Made by a program: the position numbers and the translations under genes
The notes under the pieces: generated by a model
What the model was told of the DNA's origin: nothing
Database searches by the model: none
The model's input: the letters and a program-made list of their open reading frames with translations, nothing else
Shown: positions 57,017 through 64,000 of the stretch, one piece after another
Position numbering within the stretch: the stretch's first letter is position 1
Layout of the letters: each line of letters opens with the position of its first letter
Assembly (NCBI RefSeq): GCF_011927825.1
Contig: NZ_JAATJI010000001.1
Coordinates: 1-64,000, forward strand
DNA from: Polymorphobacter fuscus
GTDB taxonomy: Bacteria > Pseudomonadota > Alphaproteobacteria > Sphingomonadales > Sphingomonadaceae
DNA: 64,000 bases
Direction of reading: 5' to 3'

Positions 57017-58294
57017 TCAGGCGGCTGGAAAACGCACGCGGAACAATGCGCCGCCGCCCGCCGGGCTTTCAACGGTGATGCTGCCGCCATGGGCATCGAC
57101 CAGGCGGCGCACGATGCCGAGGCCGAGCCCGGCGCCGCCCGTGCCGCTGCGATCCTTGCGCCAGAAGCGCTCGAACAGATGCGGCAGATCGGCGGCGGCG
57201 ATGCCGGGGCCGTGGTCGCGAACGCTCATCTGCGGCCCGGGACCGGCGGTGACGTCGATCGGCGTGGTCCCCGGGGCATGCGCGAGGGCGTTGTCGACAA
57301 GGTTGCGATAAAGGCGGAAAATCGCTTCGGCATGGCCCTGGATGATGGCGCCGCCTTGATCGACAAAGCGCAGTTCGCGGCCGGCCGCAAAGGCACCGGG
57401 CGAAAGCTGGGTCACCACGGCGCGGCCCAGCGCGGCGAGATCGACGGGGACAGGGTCGGCCACCACCAGCGCATCGGCTTGCGCCAGATCGAGCATCTGG
57501 CCGACCAGCCGGGTCATCTGGTCGGTATCGGCCTGGAGATCGGCCTTTATGGCGCCATCGGGCAGGCGTTCGAGCGACAATTGCATGATCGCCAGCGGCG
57601 TGCGCAGTTCATGGGCCGCATTGGCGGTAAAATCGCGCAGCGTGACGATTGCGGTTTCGAGCCGCGCCAGCGCCCGGTTGACGGCGCGCACCAGCGTATC
57701 GACCTCGCGCGGCTCCCCCGGCACCGTCAGCCGCATCGCCATATTGTCGGGCGCCAGGCTATCGACCTCGGCTTCGGCGCGTTGCAGCGGCGCCAGCACG
57801 CGGCGGACCGAAATGACGTTGAACAGCAGCAGCAGCGCCGACAGCGGCACCAGCGGCAGCGCGACATGTTCGACCAGCTCGTCGAGGATGACCGGAACAA
57901 AGGGACGCATTCCGACGGTATCGAAGCGGATCAGCAGCCAGTGCGACGCCGTATCATCGCCGACCGGCCGCATGCCGCTGATCCGGTAGCCGCCATCGAT
58001 GCGGTCGCGCCGGGTCCAGTCGATCAGCGTCGCATCGCCGTCGGCTCGTGGTCCGACGAGGCGCGCCGACCAGTTGCGCGTGCCGGGCGCCGGATCAGCG
58101 CTCGCCGGGTCGGCGAGCGGCGCGATGCGCTCCGCCTCCAGCGTCAGCAGTTCCTGCGTCAACGATTCGGGGTGGCGGGCGTAGGTGGCGATAACGATGA
58201 AGATATCGAGCAAGGCAAAGATGAGGGTGAACACCACCAGCCGCCGCGCGATCTGGCGAAACAGCGAGGGACCGGAACCCGAATGTTCAGGCAT
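57017..58294 (-). CDS. Sensor histidine kinase
   Basis: Predicted 425 aa from ATG 58294, overlapping the regulator gene by 8 bp; the frame extends to 58708 without support. Two membrane helices (about 19-37 and 140-160) enclose a periplasmic sensor part. HAMP follows, then H-box His228 in NAAHELRTPLAI, N-box NLVDNALAHAPG and G-boxes VRDHGPGIA and GAGLGLGIVRRLV. It is of the CzcS/QseC-type family and senses an envelope signal, probably the exported metal. Confidence 0.92.
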   Translation of the reverse strand: MPEHSGSGPSLFRQIARRLVVFTLIFALLDIFIVIATYARHPESLTQELLTLEAERIAPLADPASADPAPGTRNWSARLVGPRADGDATLIDWTRRDRIDGGYRISGMRPVGDDTASHWLLIRFDTVGMRPFVPVILDELVEHVALPLVPLSALLLLFNVISVRRVLAPLQRAEAEVDSLAPDNMAMRLTVPGEPREVDTLVRAVNRALARLETAIVTLRDFTANAAHELRTPLAIMQLSLERLPDGAIKADLQADTDQMTRLVGQMLDLAQADALVVADPVPVDLAALGRAVVTQLSPGAFAAGRELRFVDQGGAIIQGHAEAIFRLYRNLVDNALAHAPGTTPIDVTAGPGPQMSVRDHGPGIAAADLPHLFERFWRKDRSGTGGAGLGLGIVRRLVDAHGGSITVESPAGGGALFRVRFPAA

Positions 58295-58982
58295 GGGCGC
58301 GATCGGCGGCGGCGGGTGCCAGCAGGGCGTAGCCAACGCCGTGGACGGTGCGGATGGTGACATCGGCATCGCCGGCGGCGAGGCGCTTGCGCAACCGCGA
58401 GACCGCGGCTTCGAGCGCATTGGCCGTGACATCGGCATCGAGCGTGTAGAGCGCATTTTCCAGCGCCGCCTTGGCCACGACATGCCCGCTGCGCCGCAGC
58501 AGCGCCTCGAGCACCCCGACCTCGCGGGGGGACGCATCGACCGGCGCTCCCGCCACGGTGACGGCGCGCGTCGCGGTGTCGAGCGCGACATTGCCACACC
58601 CGAGGCTGGTGCCGAGCACGGCGCCGGGGCGACGCAGCAGCGCGCGGCAGCGGGCCGCGAGTTCGGGGATCTGGAACGGCTTGACAAGATAATCGTCGGC
58701 GCCGGCATCGAGCCCGCAGACCCGGTCGTCGAGCCCGCCGCGCGCCGTCAGCACCAGAATCGGGGTCCGGTCACGCCGCTGCCGGACGCTGCGCAGGAGC
58801 GCGAGCCCATCGCCATCCGGCAGCCCGAGATCGAGCAGCAGCAGGTCATAGGTGCTGCCGGCGAGCGCAGCCTCGGCGCCTGCCAGGCTGGCCGCCCAAT
58901 CGACGACAAAGCCCTGCGCCGACAGGCCATCGCGGACCAGTGCGGCGAGCCGAGCATTGTCTTCGACCAGCAGGAGACGCAT
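58287..58982 (-). CDS. OmpR-family response regulator
   Basis: Predicted 231 aa from ATG 58982 (MRLLLVEDNARLA). Receiver Asp51 is in LLLLDLGLPDG and Lys101 in YLVKPF. The C-terminal winged helix has REVGVLEALLRRSGHVVAKA and ALEAAVSRLRKRL. It is the partner of the kinase encoded next to it. A direct-repeat site lies 46 bp upstream, which indicates autoregulation. Confidence 0.93.
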   Translation of the reverse strand: MRLLLVEDNARLAALVRDGLSAQGFVVDWAASLAGAEAALAGSTYDLLLLDLGLPDGDGLALLRSVRQRRDRTPILVLTARGGLDDRVCGLDAGADDYLVKPFQIPELAARCRALLRRPGAVLGTSLGCGNVALDTATRAVTVAGAPVDASPREVGVLEALLRRSGHVVAKAALENALYTLDADVTANALEAAVSRLRKRLAAGDADVTIRTVHGVGYALLAPAAADRAHA

Positions 58983-59027
58983 GAACCGGGTTCCGTTGTC
59001 GCAGTTATGCTTATTTGACGGCAAAAG

Positions 59028-59045
59028 CTGACGCAGCGCTGACGG
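59028..59045 (-). promoter_or_regulatory. Candidate response-regulator autoregulation site
   Basis: The plus strand reads CTGACGCAGCGCTGACGG, two CTGAC half-sites 11 bases apart, just before the end of the upstream synthetase gene. TTGACGG at 59015-59021 may be a third, weaker copy. The site matches the one at 56992-57009 in 15 of 18 bases and sits at an equivalent distance from its gene start. Confidence 0.5.
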
Positions 59046-59053
59046 CCGCTCGT

Positions 59054-60538
59054 TCAGCCGGTGAAATGACCAGCATATCGCGCGCGCAGTACGGCCTTCT
59101 GCACCTTGGCCATGGCGTTGCGCGGCAACTCGTCGACGATGAACACCGCCTTGGGCAGCTTGAAGCCGGCAAGGTCGCCGCGCAAGGCCGCGACAATGGC
59201 ATCGGGCGCGAGGGGAATATCGCCGGTGGGGCGGACGACGGCGCAGACCGCCTCACCAAAATCGGGGTGGGGCACGCCGATGACGGCCGCTTCGGCGACG
59301 CCTGGCAGTGCGTCGATCCGCTCCTCGATCTCCTTGGGATAGACGTTGAGGCCGCCGCAGATGATCATGTCCTTCTCGCGCCCGACGATGCGGACGCTGC
59401 CGTCGGCATCGATGGTGGCGATGTCGCCGGTGGTGAAAAAGCCATCGTCGCGGAATTCGGCGGCGGTCTTTTCGGGCTGGCGCCAATAGCCGGCAAAGAC
59501 GCTGGGCCCCCGCACTTCGAGCACGCCCGTATCGGCGCCGTCGGCGATGCGCACGTCCGTGCCGGGAAGCGGCCGACCGACCGAGCCGGCAATCCGCGGG
59601 CCATCGACGGGGTTGGAACAGATGATGCCGCATTCCGACATGCCGTAGCGTTCGACGATCGCGTGGCCGGTGCGGGCTTCGAACGTCTCGAAAATCTGTG
59701 GTGTCAGCGGTGCCGATCCACAGATGAACAGCCGGACGGGCGCCGCCAGCGCCGGAGTCAGCCGCGGGTCGGCGAGCAGGCGCGTGTAATAGGTGGGGAC
59801 ACCCATGAACAGCGTGGCGGTGCCGAGCCGGCCAAGCACCCGGTCGACGTCGAAGCCGGCGAGCATGTCGACGCGGCCGCCGGCGAGCAGAAGCGTGTTG
59901 AGCGCGATGAAGAGGCCATGGATATGGTAGAGCGGCAAGGCGTGGAGCAACGTATCGTCGTCGGTGATCTGCCAGGTGGCGATGAGCGCATGGGCATTGG
60001 CGAGGAGATTGCCATGCGTGATCATGGCGCCCTTCGACCGGCCGGTGGTGCCCGACGTGTAGACGATGGCGGCAAGGTCATCGGCGTTGCGGGCGGCTGC
60101 GGGCGCGCGGTCGGCGGTCACGGCGTCGGCGAAGCTGCCGCGCCCGCCGCCGTCGAGCGTCATCAGGATTCCGCCGGCGGCGGAGACCTGTGCGCCATGG
60201 GCCGCGGCGTCGGCAGGGTCGCAGACCAGCAGGCGCGGCGCGGCGTCGCCGATGAAATAGGCGATTTCTGCTGCGCGATAGCCGGTGTTGAGCGGCACAT
60301 AGACTCCGCCGATGCGCAGGGTGGCAAGGTAGAGCAGAACCAGTTCGAGCGATTTTTCGGCCTGGACCATGACGCGGTCACCGGGGGCGACACCGGCTGC
60401 GACGAGCACGGCAGCGCGGCGGGCGACAGCGTCGACCAGTTCGGCGCCGGTCAGCGCGGCGTCACCGAAGGTCAGCAGCGTGCGATCGGCATTGCCGCGC
60501 AGGCTGGCGTCGAGCCGATGATAAAATCCGGCGGTCAT
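59054..60538 (-). CDS. Acyl-CoA synthetase, malonyl-CoA synthetase (MatB)-like
   Basis: The 494-aa adenylate-forming enzyme has the P-loop IVYTSGTTGRSKGAMITH, LFMGVPTYYTRLL, the ATP site RLFICGSAPL and ERYGMSEC, and the hinge GREKDMIICGGLNVYPKEIE. The C-terminal Lys is in NAMAKVQKAVL. The middle part matches MatB, which makes malonyl-CoA from free malonate. A medium-chain acyl synthetase is the alternative. ATGA overlap with phhA upstream. Confidence 0.82.
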   Translation of the reverse strand: MTAGFYHRLDASLRGNADRTLLTFGDAALTGAELVDAVARRAAVLVAAGVAPGDRVMVQAEKSLELVLLYLATLRIGGVYVPLNTGYRAAEIAYFIGDAAPRLLVCDPADAAAHGAQVSAAGGILMTLDGGGRGSFADAVTADRAPAAARNADDLAAIVYTSGTTGRSKGAMITHGNLLANAHALIATWQITDDDTLLHALPLYHIHGLFIALNTLLLAGGRVDMLAGFDVDRVLGRLGTATLFMGVPTYYTRLLADPRLTPALAAPVRLFICGSAPLTPQIFETFEARTGHAIVERYGMSECGIICSNPVDGPRIAGSVGRPLPGTDVRIADGADTGVLEVRGPSVFAGYWRQPEKTAAEFRDDGFFTTGDIATIDADGSVRIVGREKDMIICGGLNVYPKEIEERIDALPGVAEAAVIGVPHPDFGEAVCAVVRPTGDIPLAPDAIVAALRGDLAGFKLPKAVFIVDELPRNAMAKVQKAVLRARYAGHFTG

Positions 60539-61377
60539 TGCCGGGCGGTCCGGGCGCGGGCATGGCGCTGCGTTCCGCGGGTCAGCAGGCGGTCGCCGGG
60601 CAGGATCCGATCGACGTCGAGGTCTTCGGCGGCGTCGAGTTCGGCATAGATCGGCCCGAAATCGGCATCGAGCGTCTGGCGCAGCAGGTCGTCGAAACTG
60701 TCGATGACGAAATAGGTCTGCTGATAGTCGTCGATGCGATAGCGGGTGCGCATGACGCGCTTCAGATCGAAGGCAATGCGATTCGGCGACGGGTCGTCGA
60801 GCGCGAAGACCGATTCGGAGCGTGAGGAAACGATGCCGGCGCCGAAGATCCGGGTCGCGTCGCCATCCCGGATCAGGCCGAATTCGACCGTGTACCAGTA
60901 GAGCCGCGCCAGCTTGTCGATGGCGCCGAGCGACGCGGCGCGGCGCCCGCCTTCGCCATAGGCCTGCATATAGTCGGCGAACACCGGGTCGGTGAGCAGC
61001 GGCACATGGCCGAAGACATCGTGGAAGACGTCGGGCTCTTCGAGATAATCGAGCTGGTCGGGCCGGCGGATGGTGCGGCCCGCAACGAAGCGGCGGTTGG
61101 CGAGATGCTCGTAGAACACGTCGTCGGGCACCAGGCCCGGCACGGCGACGACCTGCCAGCCGGTGGCGTGCATCAGCCGGTCGGACAGTTCGGCAAAGTC
61201 GGGAATGCCGGGCTTCGACAGGCGCAGCACGTCGAGACCCTTCAGAAAGGCCGGCACGACACGCCCGGGGAGCATCGCCTGCTGGCGTGCGAACAGCCTG
61301 TCCCAGGTGGCATGATCGACCGCGCTGTAGCTCGACCAGTCCTGCGGAATGATGAAATCGTCCGTCACGCTGTCCAT
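60535..61377 (-). CDS. phhA: Phenylalanine 4-monooxygenase
   Basis: The 280-aa enzyme is the short bacterial form without the N-terminal ACT domain. The iron ligands are His119 and His124 in DVFHDVFGHVPL and Glu165 in WYTVEFGL. It makes tyrosine from phenylalanine with tetrahydropterin and O2. It is followed by the acyl-CoA synthetase with ATGA overlap; the tRNA-Glu gene lies 124 bp upstream. Confidence 0.95.
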   Translation of the reverse strand: MDSVTDDFIIPQDWSSYSAVDHATWDRLFARQQAMLPGRVVPAFLKGLDVLRLSKPGIPDFAELSDRLMHATGWQVVAVPGLVPDDVFYEHLANRRFVAGRTIRRPDQLDYLEEPDVFHDVFGHVPLLTDPVFADYMQAYGEGGRRAASLGAIDKLARLYWYTVEFGLIRDGDATRIFGAGIVSSRSESVFALDDPSPNRIAFDLKRVMRTRYRIDDYQQTYFVIDSFDDLLRQTLDADFGPIYAELDAAEDLDVDRILPGDRLLTRGTQRHARARTARQ

Positions 61378-61500
61378 GGCGCGTCTATCGCATAGTCTGC
61401 GCGCAACAGCCTATCAAAGTCTGCGCAAAGTCCGAAGCCGCGATGGGCGACCGTGCCGCGCCGAAGCGCCAGGCCTGCCAAAAAGTCCACAAAATCAATG

Positions 61501-61576
61501 TGGTGATCCCTACGGGAATCGAACCCGTGTTTTCGCCGTGAAAGGGCGACGTCCTAGACCGCTAGACGAAGGGACC
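61501..61576 (-). tRNA. tRNA-Glu (anticodon TTC)
   Basis: The minus strand forms a 76-base cloverleaf with encoded CCA. Acceptor GGTCCCT pairs with AGGGATC. The anticodon stem CGCC(C)/GGCG encloses loop CTTTCAC, and the T-arm has GGTTCGATTCC. Anticodon TTC reads Glu codons GAA and GAG. No sign of an element integrated at its 3' end. Confidence 0.97.
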
Positions 61577-61759
61577 GGTCGGAGAGGGGCTGCTAAAGTG
61601 CGAAAGGAACGGCGTCAAGCCTTTCCGCCATCCTGCGTGCCGACCCGCGTTCCCCGGCGCTGGCAATGCATCGCGAAAAACAATGTTGCTGAAATCCTTA
61701 CTATGTCGTAAAGACGTATATCGTAATTGTTTGTTAGTAATCATTAAGAGTAAAAGAAC

Positions 61760-62221
61760 GTGTCACCAGCTGCTGCAAAATTGTTGATGTGTGTTTGTGC
61801 GGGATCGACCGGCGCCGCCCTGGTGCCGGTGGCGCACCGTGTTCGCGCGGCGATCAAGCCGCGGCCGGCGGTGCATCAGGTCATTGCGCCGGCCGCTGCC
61901 ATTGCCGGGGCATCGATCGCTTGCCCGCCGACGGTTGCCGGGCTCGGCGCGGGCGGCGCCGGCTTTTCGGCGTTCGACAGCAGTGCGTCGCTGATCGACC
62001 GCGCGAATCCGGGTGGCGGCGTCGGGCTCGGCGGCGGGCTGCCGTTGCCCGGCGGCGGTGGCTTGGCGGGCGGCATCGGCGGTGGCGGGCCCGGTGGTAG
62101 CGCGCTGCCATCCGCGCCGATCACCAGCCCGGCGCCGGAAGTTGCCACCTGGGCGATGATGGTCACCGGCGTTGGCGTCGTCGGAGGATCGATGCGCTGG
62201 CGTCGGCGCGCGCTGGCCTGA
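61760..62221 (+). CDS. PEP-CTERM-like exported Gly-rich protein
   Basis: The 153-aa protein starts at GTG 61760. The middle is very Gly/Pro-rich. The end reads PAPEVATWAMMVTGVGVVGG and then an Arg-rich tail RWRRR, which is the sphingomonad form of the PEP-CTERM sorting signal (motif, helix, positive tail), with PEV for the usual PEP. Such proteins are processed by exosortase and sent outside the cell. No exosortase lies in the window. The promoter region just upstream is AT-rich. Confidence 0.75.
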   Translation: MSPAAAKLLMCVCAGSTGAALVPVAHRVRAAIKPRPAVHQVIAPAAAIAGASIACPPTVAGLGAGGAGFSAFDSSASLIDRANPGGGVGLGGGLPLPGGGGLAGGIGGGGPGGSALPSAPITSPAPEVATWAMMVTGVGVVGGSMRWRRRALA

Positions 62222-62241
62222 GCAAGGCCGGCGTCGGCTAT

Positions 62242-64000
62242 TCAAGCCCAGGCCATGTCGTCGATTTCGATCTCGGCGCTTGGTTCGCCCTTCCAGTCAT
62301 CGCGCTTGATACGGCCGGCGAGGTAGAATTGCTTGCCGCGCGCGCCCATCAATGCGGCGCCCAGCGCGGTATCGGCGTGGCGAAAGGCGATCGCCTTGCA
62401 GCGGGCGCCATCGACCCCGGACAATATCAGCTTGACGTGATGCTCTCCGACGATGCGGCAGTCGATCAGCGTCCACGGCCCCGACGCGACACGCGGCTGT
62501 GACCAGCCCTGGCCATAGGGGCCGGCGCAGTCGAGTGTTTCGACCAGCCCGAGGTTGACCCCACGGGGCGCAACCGCCGCATCGCAATCGAGCCCGCGGA
62601 CGCCGCTGGCGCGGTCGACCGCGCCCGACAGTCGCTCGTTGAGAAACGCGGCGAGGGCATCGACCTTTTCGGCCGCGACCGTCAGCCCCGCCGCCATGGC
62701 GTGGCCGCCGCCGGCGATGAGCAGGCCGTGGTCGCGCGCGGCAAGCACGGCAGCGCCCAGATCGACGCCCGGCACCGACCGGCCGGAGCCCTTGCCGATC
62801 ATGGTGCCGGCGCCATCGTACTGCAGGGCAATGACGATGGCGGGGCGGTGCAGGCGCTCCTTCAGCCGTGACGCGACGATGCCGATGACGCCCGGGTGCC
62901 AGCCGGCACCGGCGATGACGGCGATGGCGCTGTTGGCAGCGGTGCCGGCCAATGCCAGCGCCGCTTCGGTCACCTCGGCCTCGATCGTGCGGCGGTCGAT
63001 GTTGAGGCGGTCGAGTTCCTGCGCCAGCGCCTGGGCTTCGGCCGGGTCGTCGGTGGTCAGCAGGCGGACGCCGAGGTCGGACTTGCCGACCCGGCCGCCG
63101 GCATTGACCCGCGGGCCGAGGGCAAAGCCGAGATCGCGGGCCACGGGCGGTTTGGTCAGCCCGGCGGCGTCGATAAGCGCGGTAAGTCCCGGGTTGCGGC
63201 GGGCGCGCATGACCTTCAGCCCCTGGGTGACGAAGGCGCGGTTAAGGCCGGTCAGCGGCACGACATCGGCAACGGTGCCCAGCGCGACAAGGTCGAGCAG
63301 CGCCGTCAGCTGCGGCTCGGGCACCGCCGAAAAGGCGCCGCGCAGGCGCAGGCAGCGGTTGAGCGCGACCACGAGCAGGAAGGCGACCCCGACGGCCGCG
63401 AGATGGCCATGGGCCGCGGCCTGCGGACATTCGTCGAGTCGGTTGGGGTTGACCAATGCCAGGCTGTCGGGGAGTGCCGTTGCGGCCTGGTGATGATCGA
63501 CGACGATGACATCGAGCGACGCGGCGCGTGCGGCGGCGAGCGCGTCGAACCCCTGGGTGCCGCAATCGACGGTGACGACGAGATCGGCGCCGGCGGCCTT
63601 CAGCGCCACCAGTGCATCGGCGGATGGGCCATAGCCTTCGAGCAGCCGGTCGGGGATGTAATGGCCGACGGTGGCGCCGACCTGGCGGAGGTAACGGATG
63701 AGGACGGCCGCCGACGTGGCGCCATCGACGTCGTAGTCGCCGAAGACGACGATCGATTCACCGGCGGCGATAGCATCGGCGAGGCGCGTCGCGGCGGCTT
63801 CCATGTCCCGGAAGATCGCTGGGTCGGGCAGCCATTCGCGCAGCGTCGGCACCTTCAGCCGGGCGAAATCGTCGGGACTGGCGCCACGGGCGTGAAACAG
63901 ATGGTGGAGAAGCGCGTCGGCGCCGCGGCCATCGAGATCGGTCCCGGGCATGATGCCGCCGCGCCAGCGCCAGGGTTGGCCCAGGATGGAGGTGGTGGTG
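62242..64000 (-). CDS. recJ: RecJ, single-strand-specific DNA exonuclease, 5' end cut off
   Basis: The protein has the DHH-phosphoesterase motifs FGDYDVDGATSAAVL, VTVDCGTQG and VVDHHQA, then DHHA1 with GHAMAAGLTV, and an OB domain. RecJ degrades 5' single-stranded ends in repair and recombination. The gene enters the window at base 64000: the frame is open from there (reading SILGQPWRWRGGIMPG before the ATG at 63951) and matches the family's N-terminus, so the true start is outside the window. Confidence 0.94.
   Translation of the reverse strand, partial: TTTSILGQPWRWRGGIMPGTDLDGRGADALLHHLFHARGASPDDFARLKVPTLREWLPDPAIFRDMEAAATRLADAIAAGESIVVFGDYDVDGATSAAVLIRYLRQVGATVGHYIPDRLLEGYGPSADALVALKAAGADLVVTVDCGTQGFDALAAARAASLDVIVVDHHQAATALPDSLALVNPNRLDECPQAAAHGHLAAVGVAFLLVVALNRCLRLRGAFSAVPEPQLTALLDLVALGTVADVVPLTGLNRAFVTQGLKVMRARRNPGLTALIDAAGLTKPPVARDLGFALGPRVNAGGRVGKSDLGVRLLTTDDPAEAQALAQELDRLNIDRRTIEAEVTEAALALAGTAANSAIAVIAGAGWHPGVIGIVASRLKERLHRPAIVIALQYDGAGTMIGKGSGRSVPGVDLGAAVLAARDHGLLIAGGGHAMAAGLTVAAEKVDALAAFLNERLSGAVDRASGVRGLDCDAAVAPRGVNLGLVETLDCAGPYGQGWSQPRVASGPWTLIDCRIVGEHHVKLILSGVDGARCKAIAFRHADTALGAALMGARGKQFYLAGRIKRDDWKGEPSAEIEIDDMAWA

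Noticed and set aside
53327..57311. Long plus-strand reading frames opposite the metal-pump genes
   Set aside because: Asp/Gly/His-rich shadows of the pump and adaptor genes on the other strand.
59015..60649. Plus-strand reading frame of 544 codons opposite the acyl-CoA synthetase
   Set aside because: Shadow of the synthetase gene; low-complexity product.

Overview
The window reads as a chromosome segment of a GC-rich alphaproteobacterium, most probably of the order Sphingomonadales. This rests on gene order (rodA-mrdA-mreDCB, bfd-bfr, fabD-fabG-acpP-fabF-mltG, hisC-tyrA, metX-metW), on GC-rich codon use, and on a surface protein whose C-terminus carries the WAMM form of the PEP-CTERM sorting signal. 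I cannot name the genus.

Bases 1 to about 20,050 are accessory DNA ending at the 3' end of a tRNA-Lys gene. It opens with a broken helix-turn-helix gene and a tyrosine recombinase. Bases 1931-9627 hold eight genes on the minus strand, mostly packed end to end: a large exported coiled-coil protein, two probable lipoproteins, an SH3b plus NlpC/P60-like hydrolase, a CBS-like protein with a terminal Cys/His cluster, a membrane protein, a SAF-like protein and a LecA-like lectin. A relic of an IS3-family insertion sequence lies inside the run. I know no described system with this composition.

Bases 9.7-19.2 kb look like a RiPP-type biosynthetic island. A three-gene operon with ATGA overlaps encodes a 98-residue protein, a YcaO enzyme and a TfuA protein. 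Around it are a MacB-like ABC exporter (permease, lipoprotein adaptor, ATPase) with a methyltransferase, a winged-helix/TPR regulator, a half-length methyltransferase-like protein and a secreted trypsin-like lipoprotein protease. Relic DNA, including an HsdS tail, fills the last 0.8 kb before the tRNA.

From 20.1 kb on the content is core chromosome: the cell-elongation cluster, mutL, iron storage with a candidate Fur box, the fatty-acid synthesis cluster (fabD has ATC where the start codon should be), lytic transglycosylase and acyltransferase genes, tyrosine and methionine biosynthesis, an M13 peptidase, repair and quality-control genes (ruvX, msrB, a Do-type protease, recR, def), phenylalanine hydroxylase, tRNA-Glu and recJ, which runs off the right edge.

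Bases 50.8-59.0 kb form a metal-efflux locus on the minus strand: response regulator, sensor kinase, cytochrome b561, then a CzcB/CzcA/CzcC-type tripartite pump. Two near-identical 18-bp direct-repeat sites lie 46-50 bp upstream of the regulator gene and of the cytochrome gene. They are the best candidate operators in the window.
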